64,000 nucleotides of DNA from Rhizobiales bacterium 64-17 (lineage in GTDB: Bacteria; Pseudomonadota; Alphaproteobacteria; Rhizobiales; Xanthobacteraceae), in assembly GCA_001899285.1 (NCBI GenBank), contig MKWA01000007.1:14188-78187 (forward strand). Direction: 5' to 3'. Below are positions 44,746 to 55,285 of this stretch, one piece after another (the first letter of the stretch is position 1; every line of letters begins with the position of its first letter). The notes beneath the pieces are model-generated. The model was not told the DNA's origin, searched no databases, and saw only the letters and a program-made list of their open reading frames with translations. A program made the position numbers and the translations under genes.

Positions 44746-45941
44746 GCAAGGCTTCGCCTCATGTCGTCATCGTCGGTGCCGGTCCGGTGGGGCTGACGGC
44801 GGCGCTGCTGCTCGGACACAAGGGCATCAAGGTCACGGTGTTCGAGGCCGGCGACGATATTTCGCATGAGCTGCGTGCCTCGACGTTCCATCCACCGACG
44901 CTCGACATGATGTCGCCGTTCGGTATCACCGCGCAGATGCTGGCGGCGGGGCTGACATGCCCGACCTGGCAGATCCGGATGCACCCCTCCGGCGATCGCG
45001 CGGTGTTCGACCTGTCGGTGCTGCGGGACGACACCGATTATCCGTATCGCCTGCAATGCGAGCAATCGAAATATTGCGAGTTCGTCCTGGCGGCGGTGCA
45101 GGCTCTGCCGAATGTCATGGTGGCGTTTTCGTCGCCGGTCACTGGCGTCACCCAGACGACGGACGCGGCGACCGTTCATGTTGCTGCGGAAGACGGCGAG
45201 CGTGACGTGACGGCGGATTACGTCATCGGTTGCGACGGCGCGCACAGCGTGGTGCGCAAGTCGCTCGGCATCGAACTCTCCGGCGACATTTATCCGGAGA
45301 CGACGATTCTGGCGACCACGCATTTCCCGTTCCATGAACGGCTCGAAGGCCTGTCCAACGTTTCCTATTGCTGGAAGCCGGGCGGCACCTTCAGTCTGTT
45401 GCGCCTGCCGGATGTCTGGCGCGTCAGTCTCTATCCGCGTCAGGGACAGACGGTGGAACAGGCGCTCGAGCCCGAGATGCAGCAGGAACTGTTGCACGAA
45501 ATCGTGCCGGATACGGGCCGCATCGACGTGTTGCAGACACGGCCCTATCGTATCCATCGTCGGCTCGCGTCGTCTTACGGGCACGGCCGGGTGTATCTCG
45601 CCGGCGATGCGGCGCATCTCAACAGCCCGTCCGGCGGCATGGGCATGAACGGCGGCATCCACGACGCCTTCAACCTGTGCGAGAAACTCGTCGCGGTGAT
45701 CGAAGGCGCGGACGCCGCGCTGCTGCAACGTTATGAGCGGCAGCGCCGGCCGATCGCGGAAGAGGAGATCATCGCGCAGGCGCACCGCAACCGCACGCGG
45801 ATGCTGGAACGCGACGACGGCAAGCGCCAAGCTATGCTCGACGATCTCAAGCGAACCACCGACGATCCGGTGAAACTTAAGACCTACTTGCTCAAGTCAT
45901 CGATGTTCGAGGGGCTGCGCCGCGCGGCCGCCGTGACATAA
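44742..45941 (+). CDS. FAD-dependent aromatic monooxygenase (PHBH/UbiH family)
   Basis: 399-residue single-component flavin hydroxylase. FAD motifs: VVIVGAGPVGLTAALLLG at the N-terminus (GxGxxG), DG motif GCDGAHSVVRKSLG near 165, and GD motif YLAGDAAHLNSPSGGMGMN near 285. The family hydroxylates phenols and hydroxylated heterocycles such as 6-hydroxynicotinate with NAD(P)H and oxygen. ATG 44742 overlaps the LeuD-like stop. In this context it would prepare an aromatic or heteroaromatic ring for cleavage to the dicarboxylate handled by the hydratase, which is inference. Confidence 0.9.
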   Translation: MSKASPHVVIVGAGPVGLTAALLLGHKGIKVTVFEAGDDISHELRASTFHPPTLDMMSPFGITAQMLAAGLTCPTWQIRMHPSGDRAVFDLSVLRDDTDYPYRLQCEQSKYCEFVLAAVQALPNVMVAFSSPVTGVTQTTDAATVHVAAEDGERDVTADYVIGCDGAHSVVRKSLGIELSGDIYPETTILATTHFPFHERLEGLSNVSYCWKPGGTFSLLRLPDVWRVSLYPRQGQTVEQALEPEMQQELLHEIVPDTGRIDVLQTRPYRIHRRLASSYGHGRVYLAGDAAHLNSPSGGMGMNGGIHDAFNLCEKLVAVIEGADAALLQRYERQRRPIAEEEIIAQAHRNRTRMLERDDGKRQAMLDDLKRTTDDPVKLKTYLLKSSMFEGLRRAAAVT

Positions 45942-45973
45942 TCCTCTCCCGTCGCAACGAAACGGAGCTTTCC

Positions 45974-46960
45974 ATGCATCCCAATCGCCGTTCCTTCACC
46001 CGTTTCGTTGTCGCGGCTGTTTTCGCCGCAACGGCATCCGTGGCGCATGCGGCGGATGATTTTCCGACGCGGCCGATCACCATCATCGTGCCGTTCCCGC
46101 CGGGCGGCAGTTCCGACATCGTCATGCGCGTGATCGCGCAGAAGGCGGCGGAAAAGCTCGGCCAGTCGATCATCATCGAGAACCGGCCCGGTGGCGCCGG
46201 CAATGTCGCCGCGGTGGCGATCAAGCACGCGTCGCCGGATGGCTATCTCATGATGATGGGCCATGCCGGTACGCACGCCATCAACGCCACGCTCTACACC
46301 AATCTGCCGTTCGATCCGGTCAAGGATTTTACGCCGGTCGCGCCGCTGACCTCGTTCAGCAATATTCTGATGGTGCCGAAGAACAGCCCGGCGAAGACCA
46401 TGGCCGACCTGGCCGCCTTGGCGAAATCGAAGCCGGAGGGTCTGAGCTACGGCTCGCAAGGCGTCGGCACCAGTGGCCATCTGCTCGGCGTGCTGTTCGC
46501 CAAGGAGGCAGGCATCAAGCTCCTGCATGTGCCGTATCGCGGCATCGCGCCGGCGGTGACCGACGCAGTCGCCGGCCGTGTCGATTTCCTGTTCTCGTCC
46601 TACATTTCCGCCGCCGGCCATGTGCAGTCCGGCGATTTGCGCATGCTGGCGAATGCCGGCGAGAAGCGTCATCCGCGCATCCCCGATGTGCCAACCACGG
46701 CGGAAGCGGGTTTCCCCAATGTGCAAATGACGCAATGGTTTGGTCTGTTCGCGCCGGCCGGGCTGCCGCAGCCCATTTTGAAGAAGCTCAACGACGCCTT
46801 CGTCGCTGCGATGCAGACCGATGACGTGAAGCAAAAGATCGTACCGCAGGTGTCGGAACTGATCCCCGGCCCGCCGGAGGCGCTGGCGGCACTGGTGAAG
46901 CGCGACCTCGTGCGTCTCGGTCAGGTGGTGCGCGAGTCGGGCGCCAAGGTCTCGCAGTAA
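45974..46960 (+). CDS. Bug/TctC family periplasmic solute receptor
   Basis: 328-residue second receptor. Signal peptide with HPNRRSFTRF, hydrophobic core and cleavage after AHA near residue 27; then FPTRPITIIVPFPPGGSSDIV, IENRPGGAGNVAAVAIKHA and VPYRGIAPAVTDAVAGRVD (in parts). Only about a typical paralogue level of likeness to the first receptor, so not a recent duplicate. Likely feeds the same catabolic route. Confidence 0.92.
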   Translation: MHPNRRSFTRFVVAAVFAATASVAHAADDFPTRPITIIVPFPPGGSSDIVMRVIAQKAAEKLGQSIIIENRPGGAGNVAAVAIKHASPDGYLMMMGHAGTHAINATLYTNLPFDPVKDFTPVAPLTSFSNILMVPKNSPAKTMADLAALAKSKPEGLSYGSQGVGTSGHLLGVLFAKEAGIKLLHVPYRGIAPAVTDAVAGRVDFLFSSYISAAGHVQSGDLRMLANAGEKRHPRIPDVPTTAEAGFPNVQMTQWFGLFAPAGLPQPILKKLNDAFVAAMQTDDVKQKIVPQVSELIPGPPEALAALVKRDLVRLGQVVRESGAKVSQ

Positions 46961-46976
46961 AGGCATCGCGGGAGCC

Positions 46977-47735
46977 ATGTCGCTCGAATACGCATCGCGC
47001 GGTCTGGTCGGCATGCTGACGCCGCAGGCCAATACGACGGTGGAGCCGGAGTTCAACCTGCTCTGGCCGTCCGGCGTGGCGATGATCAATGCGAGGCTTC
47101 TGAGCGACAAGCCGACCATCGCCGCGCGACTGGTCGATTATTTCGCGCATTACGGTTCGGCGCTCGATCAGTTCGCCAATGCGCCGATCCGTGTGGCCGG
47201 CGCGGCCTGCACCGGTGCGTCCTATCTCGCCGGGCGCGAGCGTGAGGCGGCGCTGCTGGCGGAGGTGTCGGCACGACGCGGCTATCCGTTCATCACCGCG
47301 GCGGTGGCGGTGGTTGATGCACTCAACGTCATGCAGGCGCGGCGCATCGCGCTGGTCTCGCCTTATCCTGACGATCTGAACGCCGCGAGCATCGCCTATT
47401 GGCAGAGCCACGGCTTTGCCGTCGATCGGGTCGCGCGTGCGTTCAACACGGCCGCGGCGTTTCATCCGATCTACAGTCTCGAAGGCGAGGCGGCGGCGCA
47501 GGCGTTGCGTGAGCTGGAGAATGCGCCGGTCGACGCCATCGTCATGCTCGGCACCGGCATGCCGACCCTGCGTCCGTTGCGCGACGTGCGCGGCTGGCGC
47601 GGCGCGCCCGCGATGTCGTGCAATCTCTGTCTGGCGTGGCGGATGGTGGAGGTACTGGACGGCGCGACCCCGCGTGCCGAGACCTTGCGCCGCTGGATCG
47701 CCGGTGAGCCGTGGGCGGCTCGGCTCGACGGCTAG
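46977..47735 (+). CDS. Maleate isomerase/arylmalonate decarboxylase family protein
   Basis: 252-residue Asp/Glu-racemase-fold enzyme. GMLTPQANTTVEPEFNLL near 12-29 is typical of maleate isomerases, and the two catalytic cysteines are Cys78 (AACTGASYL) and Cys214 or Cys217 (AMSCNLCLAW). Converts maleate (or a substituted maleate) to fumarate-type product, or decarboxylates a malonate. Starts 16 bases after the receptor stop, closing the plus-strand arm; 13 bases separate it from the convergent sdaA. Confidence 0.87.
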   Translation: MSLEYASRGLVGMLTPQANTTVEPEFNLLWPSGVAMINARLLSDKPTIAARLVDYFAHYGSALDQFANAPIRVAGAACTGASYLAGREREAALLAEVSARRGYPFITAAVAVVDALNVMQARRIALVSPYPDDLNAASIAYWQSHGFAVDRVARAFNTAAAFHPIYSLEGEAAAQALRELENAPVDAIVMLGTGMPTLRPLRDVRGWRGAPAMSCNLCLAWRMVEVLDGATPRAETLRRWIAGEPWAARLDG

Positions 47736-47748
47736 TTAAACCGCGCGG

Positions 47749-49181
<1,433 letters not shown>

Positions 49182-49185
<4 letters not shown>

Positions 49186-52088
49186 TTCGCTGCCTGCAGC
49201 ATCGGCGCGTCCGCGACAGTGTCGCTGTAGCTCTCGAGCGGCGGGCACGAGCAGATCAGGTTGCGATCGCCATGGACGCCGTCGATACGGTTCACCGGGC
49301 TCCAGTATTTGTCCGCTGCCACCACATGACCCGGCAGGCACGCCACCTCGCGCGAGTAGCCGTGCGACCAGGAAGCCTCGACCAGATCGGCGAGCGTGTG
49401 CGGCGCGTTGCGCAGCGGGTTGTCGTCGCGCGAATAGGTGCCGCTCTCGATGCTGCGGATCTCGTCGCGGATCGCGATCATCGCATCGCAGAAGCGGTCG
49501 ATCTCCGCGAGCGATTCGGATTCGGTCGGTTCGATCATCAGCGTCCCGGCCACCGGGAAGCTCATGGTCGGCGCATGGAAGCCGTAGTCGATTAGCCGCT
49601 TGGCGACATCGTCGACGGTGACGCCACTTGTCTCCTTGAAGCCGCGGATATCGATGATGCACTCATGTGCGACGCGTCCGTTCTCGCCACGGAACAGCAG
49701 CGGATAATGGCCCTGCAGCCGCTGCGCGATGTAGTTGGCGTTGAGGATTGCGATCTTGGTGGCGTCGGTCAGGCCCTTGCCGCCCATCATCAGGATATAG
49801 GCCCAGGCGATGGTGAGGATCGACGCCGAGCCGAATGGCGCGGCCGACACCGGGCCTGCGGGTGTGCTGCCGTCATGCACGCGCGGATCGCCCGGCAGGA
49901 ACGGCGCCAGATGCTTCTTCACGCCGATCGGTCCCATGCCGGGGCCGCCGCCGCCATGCGGAATGCAGAACGTCTTGTGCAGGTTGAAGTGGCTGACATC
50001 GGCACCGCAATCGCCGGGCCGTGCCAGCCCAACCAGTGCGTTGAGATTGGCGCCGTCGAGATAGACCTGTCCGCCATGGGCGTGGATGATCTCGCAGATA
50101 TTGGTGATCGCGGTTTCGAACACACCGTGGGTCGAGGGATAGGTGATCATCAGCGCGGCGAGACGGTCACCGCTCTGCGCCGCCTTGCGCTCCAGATCGG
50201 CGACATCGACATTGCCGGCACTGTCGCAGGCGACGGTGACGACGGTCATTCCGACCATCTGCGCCGAGGCGGGATTGGTGCCGTGCGCCGAGGTGGGAAT
50301 GAGGCAGATGGTACGTTGCGCGTCGCCGCGGCTGCGGTGATAGGCGCGGATCGCGAGCAAGCCCGCATACTCGCCCTGCGCGCCGGAATTCGGCTGCAGC
50401 GACACCGCGTCATAACCGGAGACGGCGACGAGTTTCGCTTTCAGATCGTCGAACAGTTCGGCATAGCCCTGCGCCTGATCGTCCGGCGCGAACGGATGCA
50501 TCTGCGCGAAGCCGGCCCAGGTGAGCGGCATCATCTCCGCTGTGGCGTTGAGCTTCATGGTGCAGGAGCCGAGCGGGATCATGGTGCGGTCGAGCGCCAG
50601 ATCGCGGTCCGATAGCCGGCGCAGATAGCGCAGCATCTCGGTCTCCGACCGGTATTTGTGGAACACCGGATGCGCCATGAACGCGGAGGTGCGGTGCAGC
50701 GCCTGCGGCAGCGCCGGCTGCGTGTCCTTGGCGAGTGCGTCGTAGCGCGGCATCGCGGCCTTGCTGCCGGGCGCTGCGCCGAAGGCTTCCCAGATGCGGG
50801 CGACGATCTCCGGCGTCGTCGTCTCGTCGCAACTGATGCCGAGGGCATCGGAGTCGCGGCGCAGATTGAGCCCGGCGGCGACGGCGCGGGCGAGCACCGC
50901 GTCCTGACCCGCCGGCACGCGGACGGTGACGGTGTCGAAGAATTGCGTCTGCGTCAGCGGCCAGCCGAGCGCCACGAGGCCCTTGGCCAGTACAGCCGTG
51001 TGGGTCGCGACGCGGCGCGCGATGTGCCGCAGCCCTTCGGGGCCATGATAGACGCCGTACATCGAGGCGATGATCGCCAGCAGCGCCTGCGCGGTGCAGA
51101 TGTTCGAGGTCGCCTTGTCACGGCGGATATGCTGCTCGCGCGTCTGCAGCGCGAGGCGATAGGCGAGGCGGCCGCGCTTGTCGATGGTCGCGCCGACGAG
51201 GCGCCCCGGCAGGCTGCGCTGATGCTGCGTTTTCGTGGCGATATAGGCGGCATGCGGGCCGCCGTAACCCATCGGCACGCCGAACCGCTGCATCGAGCCG
51301 ATGGCGATATCGGCGCCGAGTTCGCCGGGCGGTGTCAGCAAGGTCAGCGCCAGCGGATCGGCGGCCATCACCGCGACGGCGCCCTTGTCCTTGAGAGCGG
51401 CGATGATCTTCCGATCGTCGCGCAGCGCGCCGGTCGTGCCGGGATATTGCAGCAGCGCGCCGAACACGGCCGCCGGATCGAGGTCGCGCGCCGGATCGCC
51501 GACCGTGACCGTCCAGCCGAGCGGCTCGGCGCGCGTGCGCACCACGGCGATGGTCTGCGGATGGCATTCGTGATCGACGAAGAACGTCGCCGGCTTGCCG
51601 GCCGCGATACGATGCGCCATCGCCATCGCTTCCGCCGCCGCGGTCGCTTCGTCCAGCAACGAGGCATTGGCGATCGGCAGGCCGGTGAGGTCGATCACCA
51701 TGGTCTGGAAGTTCAGCAGCGCCTCGAGCCGGCCCTGGCTGATCTCCGGCTGGTATGGCGTATAGGACGTGTACCAGGCCGGGTTCTCCAGCACGTTACG
51801 CTGGATCACCGGCGGCAGCAGCGTGTCGTAGTAACCTTGGCCGATCAGCGACACCATGGTGCGGTTGCGCGATGCGACCTGCTGCATCTTGTCGAGCAGT
51901 TGCGCTTCCGACAGCGCCGCGCCGAGCGCGAGCGGTTCGTGCCGGCGGATATTCGCCGGCATCGCCTGATCGATCAGCACATCGACCGACGGCACGCCGA
52001 CGATCCGCGTCATCCGGGCGATATCGTCAGCCGAGGGGCCGATGTGGCGGTCCTGGAAGGTGACTTCGGGGCGCGAAGCGTTGGTCAT
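49182..52088 (-). CDS. gcvP: Glycine dehydrogenase (decarboxylating), P-protein
   Basis: PLP enzyme of the glycine cleavage system that decarboxylates glycine and passes aminomethyl to the lipoyl group of GcvH. The single-chain type, 968 residues, with [16 protein letters not shown] at the N-terminus, [14 protein letters not shown], and the PLP lysine in [19 protein letters not shown] near 715-735. ATG 52088 (MTNASRP) is chosen; ATG 52100 four codons upstream lacks any ribosome site. 46 bases after gcvH. Confidence 0.93.
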
Positions 52089-52134
52089 GGTGCGATCCAT
52101 CGATGCTGCTGTGCGTTCGTTTCTTTTTGCGGTC

Positions 52135-52497
52135 TCAGCCGAGCGTGGCCTTGTAGGCGGCTTCGTCCATCAGCGCCTCGAGTTCGGACGGCTGCGTGAC
52201 GGTCATCTTGAACAGCCAGCCTTTCGATTCCGGGTCGGAGTTCACCAGCGTCGGATCGGCGACAACCGCCTCGTTGACCTCGGTCACGGTGCCGGTGATC
52301 GGCGCGTAGACCTCGGACGCGGCCTTCACGGATTCCACCACGGCGGCGACGGCGCCGGGCTCGACCGATTTATTGAGCGACGCCAGTTCGACGAACACCA
52401 GATCGCCGAGCTGTTCCTGCGCGTGCTGCGTGATGCCGACCGTCGCGGTGTTGCCCTCGACGCGGAGCCATTCGTGATCCTTGGTGAATTTGAGCAT
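52135..52497 (-). CDS. gcvH: Glycine cleavage system H-protein
   Basis: 120-residue lipoyl carrier protein. The lipoylated Lys58 is in [35 protein letters not shown] and [12 protein letters not shown] are typical. Length and start are normal. Carries the aminomethyl group from GcvP to GcvT. Lies 18 bases after gcvT. Confidence 0.96.
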   Translation of the reverse strand: MLKFTKDHEWLRVEGNTATVGITQHAQEQLGDLVFVELASLNKSVEPGAVAAVVESVKAASEVYAPITGTVTEVNEAVVADPTLVNSDPESKGWLFKMTVTQPSELEALMDEAAYKATLG

Positions 52498-52515
52498 CCG
52501 GAAAAATCCTTGTGG

Positions 52516-53685
52516 TTAGCGTTTGTAACGATGAGGAACGAAAATCGGGTCGACCACCTGCATCGGCAGGCGCTTGCCACGCACGTCGGCATGCACGGTG
52601 GTGCCGGGTGCGGCGGCGTTGCGGTCGACATAGCCCATGGCCACCGGCCAATCGGCGGTCGGGCCGAAGCCGCCGGAGGTGACGGTGCCGATGACGACTT
52701 GCGAGTCCGGGCTGCTGTAAATCACGGCGCCGCCGCGCACGGGATTGCGTGCCTCCGCCTTGAGGCCGACGCGCACGCGCGGTGCGCCGCTGTCGAATTG
52801 TTTTTGAATGATGGCGGCGCCGGGATAACCGCCGGCGCGCGCGCCGCCGGTGCGGCGCACCTTTTGGATCGCCCAGGTCAGTGCGGCTTCCACCGGCGTC
52901 GTTTGCTCGTCGATATCGGAGCCGTAGAGGCACAGCCCGGCTTCCAGCCGCAGGCTGTCGCGCGCGCCGAGGCCGGCGAGCATGACGTCGGAATTTTCCA
53001 GGAGCTTGCGGACGAAGCTCTCGACCTTGTCGACCGGAACGCTGATCTCGAAACCGTCCTCGCCAGTATAGCCCGAGCGCGCGGCGACGCAGGCGATGCC
53101 GGCGATGGTCAGCGCGCGGATATCCATGAACTTCATCGCGTCGGCATCGCTGCCGAGCGCGGTCAGCACCGCCTCCGCTTTCGGTCCTTGCAGCGCGACC
53201 AGCGCCAAGTCGTCGCGCAGCGTGACGGTGGCGACATCGGACAGCGCGGCGGTGAGCAGCGCCGTGTCGTTATCCTTGCAGCCGGCGTTGACCACCAGCA
53301 GCAGATGATCGCCGCGATGGCTGATCATCAGGTCGTCGAGGATGCCGCCCTTGGCGTTGGTGAAGAAGGCATAACGCTGCCGGCCCGGCGCGATGCCCTG
53401 CACATCGACCGGCACCAGCCGTTCCAGCGCGGCCGCCACTGCCTTCACGTCGCCGTTCTTCGGCGTGACGATCACCTGGCCCATATGCGAGACGTCGAAC
53501 AGGCCGGTGGCCGCGCGCGTATGCAGGTGCTCCTTGAGCACGCCGGCCTTGTACTGGATCGGCATGTCGTAGCCGGCGAACGGCGCCATGCGTGCGCCGT
53601 GCTCCAGATGCAAAGCATGGAGCGGCGTACGTTTCAGTGCCGCGGCAGGCGCGGTCGTCGATTCAACAGGATTGGTCGCGGGCAA
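52516..53685 (-). CDS. gcvT: Aminomethyltransferase, glycine cleavage T-protein
   Basis: 389-residue tetrahydrofolate-dependent T-protein, which transfers the methylene group to THF and frees ammonia. LKRTPLHALHLEHGARMAPF, FDVSHMGQV, VVNAGCKDND, RSGYTGEDGFEISVP and LCLYGSDI are diagnostic. It uses the rare start TTG at 53685: a perfect GGAGGT (53691-53696) lies five bases upstream and no ATG is nearby before LKRTP. First gene of gcvTHP-sdaA, 40 bases after the riboswitch. Confidence 0.94.
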   Translation of the reverse strand: MPATNPVESTTAPAAALKRTPLHALHLEHGARMAPFAGYDMPIQYKAGVLKEHLHTRAATGLFDVSHMGQVIVTPKNGDVKAVAAALERLVPVDVQGIAPGRQRYAFFTNAKGGILDDLMISHRGDHLLLVVNAGCKDNDTALLTAALSDVATVTLRDDLALVALQGPKAEAVLTALGSDADAMKFMDIRALTIAGIACVAARSGYTGEDGFEISVPVDKVESFVRKLLENSDVMLAGLGARDSLRLEAGLCLYGSDIDEQTTPVEAALTWAIQKVRRTGGARAGGYPGAAIIQKQFDSGAPRVRVGLKAEARNPVRGGAVIYSSPDSQVVIGTVTSGGFGPTADWPVAMGYVDRNAAAPGTTVHADVRGKRLPMQVVDPIFVPHRYKR

Positions 53686-53726
53686 AGGGCACCTCCGATC
53701 AGCGACATTGCTGAAGTCAGGTGCCC

Positions 53727-53879
53727 CATCTGTCTCTTTGCCTGAGAGTGTTATCCCTACGGCGGACGCTCGCGTGCGTCACTTTCCAGATTGTATTCCG
53801 TCGCGGGTCCTTTTGCCTGAGAGTTTCCGGGGCGGTTGCTCCTTCGGCGCCGTCGCGTGTCGCGACGATCTCTTCCCTG
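53727..53879 (-). promoter_or_regulatory. Tandem glycine riboswitch (two aptamers)
   Basis: On the minus strand two glycine aptamers lie in tandem ahead of gcvT. Aptamer I (53877-53806) runs from GGGAAGAG through GCGCCGAAGGAGCAACC to ACTCTCAGGCAAAAGGACC. Aptamer II (53790-53729) runs from TCTGGAAAGTG through CCGCCGTAGGGATAA to CACTCTCAGGCAAAGAGAC. The CTCTCAGGCAAA box is exact in both. The short linker and two units are classic. It turns on the operon when glycine is high. The box ends about 45 bases before the start codon, with no terminator stem that I can see, so control of translation or a short-range terminator is likely. Confidence 0.95.
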
Positions 53880-53995
53880 CGATGGTCAGCTCGGTGTTGT
53901 GTGCTCTCGTGTTGGCAAGACCGTAACGCGCGCGAAACTAGCTTGGGTTTCGCCGATCCGCAAGCGCGAACCGGCCGAACGGCATATCGAAAGCG
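53880..53995. promoter_or_regulatory. Promoter region of the gcv operon
   Basis: 116 bases between the riboswitch and the end of the TPP-decarboxylase beta gene. I see no gene here; the minus-strand gcv promoter must lie in this stretch. I cannot assign a -35/-10 pair with confidence. Confidence 0.4.
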
Positions 53996-54565
53996 TTAAG
54001 CATCGAGACTTTGCATGAACAAAGCCCGTTGTTCCGCCTGCGCCAGTGGTCCCGGCGCTTCGGACGGCGATTTGTCGCGCGCCACATGTACGGCGACGAA
54101 ACCAAGGCTTTTGCCATCGAAGAGCTGGTCGAGCGCCTTGCGCGTTTCGTCCTCGGTGCGCGCCTCGATCACCGTCTTGAAACCGGCGCCGCGGGCGATG
54201 GTTGCGAACGACAACGTTTCTGCGCCGCCGAGAATTTGTCCGCCGGACGAGGCATAGGAGCCGTTCTGGAACAGGACGATGCGCAGATTCGCCGGCGCCA
54301 CCGCGGCGATGGTGGCAAGCACCTGCAAATTCATCAGCAGGTCGCCGTCGCCGGCGAGGAATACGACGCGGCGGTCGGGTCGCGCCAGCGCAAGCCCGAG
54401 TGCGACCGACGCCCACAGCCCCATCGGGTCCGAGGCGAAATAGGTCGGACCGACGGGGCCGACCTGTTTGTAAGCGGCTTCGACCGAACCGAGGCCGCAC
54501 ACGACAATGTCTTTCGGCGTGAGCTTTTGCTTGATCAGGCCGGCGCAGGTGATGCGATCCATCAT
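53996..54565 (-). CDS. Thiamine-diphosphate decarboxylase, beta subunit (ComE-like)
   Basis: 189-residue C-terminal TPP domain as a separate subunit, as in sulfopyruvate decarboxylase ComE and the C-half of phosphonopyruvate decarboxylase. TPP/Mg motif begins at GDGDLLMNLQVL (72-83) and ends at the metal ligand Asn101 in FQNGSYASSGGQ. ATG 54565 overlaps the alpha stop by TGATG; ATG 54562 is nearly as good for spacing from GGGAGGG. The substrate is a 2-oxo acid with an anionic 3-substituent in known members. Confidence 0.86.
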   Translation of the reverse strand: MMDRITCAGLIKQKLTPKDIVVCGLGSVEAAYKQVGPVGPTYFASDPMGLWASVALGLALARPDRRVVFLAGDGDLLMNLQVLATIAAVAPANLRIVLFQNGSYASSGGQILGGAETLSFATIARGAGFKTVIEARTEDETRKALDQLFDGKSLGFVAVHVARDKSPSEAPGPLAQAEQRALFMQSLDA

Positions 54566-55083
54566 CAACCCTCCCGTTTTGCCACGAGGGCATTTCGCCG
54601 CAGCAGCAGCGTCAGCGGCAGCCGGCTGAGAAAGGCCTGCCGCGCGCCCTGTTCGACCAAGTGCAAGTGTTCCGGTCCGTCGATGACGTAATGCGGGAGG
54701 CCGGCGGCCTTGAGCACCGGCTCGGTCAGTCGGCCCTTGTACATCTGGTAGTAGTAGCCGTCGTCGAATGCACCGCGTTGCGCGGCGATCACCAGAAACG
54801 GAATCTGATGATGAAACGCCATGCCGCCGAGCGCGTTGATCGCCAGCAGTACGCCGGCGTTCTGGCAGATCAGCGCGGCCTTGCGTCCGCCGAGAAATGC
54901 GCCGGCGCAAATGCCGACGCCGTCATCCTCGCGCGCGAGTTTCACATGCGTGATCGCGGGATCGGCGTCGCATTGCTCGATCAGATCGCCAAGCCATTGA
55001 TCGGGAAGGCTGGCGACGAGATCGATTCCGGCGCGTTTCAATCCGGCAATGATCAGATGGGCCGGCGTTTCGCCTTGCGGCAT
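54565..55083 (-). CDS. Thiamine-diphosphate decarboxylase, alpha subunit (ComD-like)
   Basis: 172-residue N-terminal TPP domain, the partner of the beta subunit. The cofactor-activating Glu52 is in LAREDDGVGICAGAFLGG, and LVASLPDQWLGDLIEQ and QNAGVLLAINALGGMAFHHQIPF fit ComD (parts). ATG 55083 is chosen because GAGGAGAG sits upstream at a normal distance; the extension to 55188 lies over the candidate regulator sites. It is divergent from the 55286 operon and the pair may decarboxylate the 2-oxo acid made by the 2-hydroxyacid dehydrogenase at 57061, which is inference. Confidence 0.86.
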   Translation of the reverse strand: MPQGETPAHLIIAGLKRAGIDLVASLPDQWLGDLIEQCDADPAITHVKLAREDDGVGICAGAFLGGRKAALICQNAGVLLAINALGGMAFHHQIPFLVIAAQRGAFDDGYYYQMYKGRLTEPVLKAAGLPHYVIDGPEHLHLVEQGARQAFLSRLPLTLLLRRNALVAKREG

Positions 55084-55135
55084 CCGGACTCTCCTCGCTT
55101 GTTGCTGCGCAATAACGGCAAGAGATGTGAAACAG

Positions 55136-55152
55136 AACCGGTCGGACCACTC
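55136..55152. promoter_or_regulatory. FadR-type candidate operator, site 1
   Basis: AACCGGTCGGACCACTC has the GGTC-N-GACC core and matches 14 of 17 bases of the Escherichia coli FadR consensus as I recall it (AACTGGTCNGACCAGTT). It is 53 bases upstream of the ComD-like start and 107 bases (centre to centre) from site 2. Confidence 0.55.
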
Positions 55153-55242
55153 TGGAATCGAGCTTATCAGCTTTATGCGGCCTGTCATCGGATCATTTGC
55201 AAGAGTCCCGTTGACGGGATTTTTCCTGCATGACAGGATCGC

Positions 55243-55259
55243 AACTGGTTAGACCAGTT
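55243..55259. promoter_or_regulatory. FadR-type candidate operator, site 2 (near-perfect palindrome)
   Basis: AACTGGTTAGACCAGTT matches 16 of 17 bases of the recalled FadR consensus; with flanking bases it forms an eight-base inverted repeat CAACTGGT / ACCAGTTG around TAG (55242-55260). It lies 26 bases before the start of the asparaginase-like gene. A FadR/FCD-type regulator is encoded in that operon (58116), so autoregulation is likely. Confidence 0.7.
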
Positions 55260-55285
55260 GATCCGACACGACTCTTCAGGGTGCC

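Noticed and set aside
49186-49662. In-frame 5' extension of sdaA into gcvP.
   Set aside because: It lies in another frame of gcvP, and the GTGA overlap at 49182-49185 gives a normal family N-terminus.
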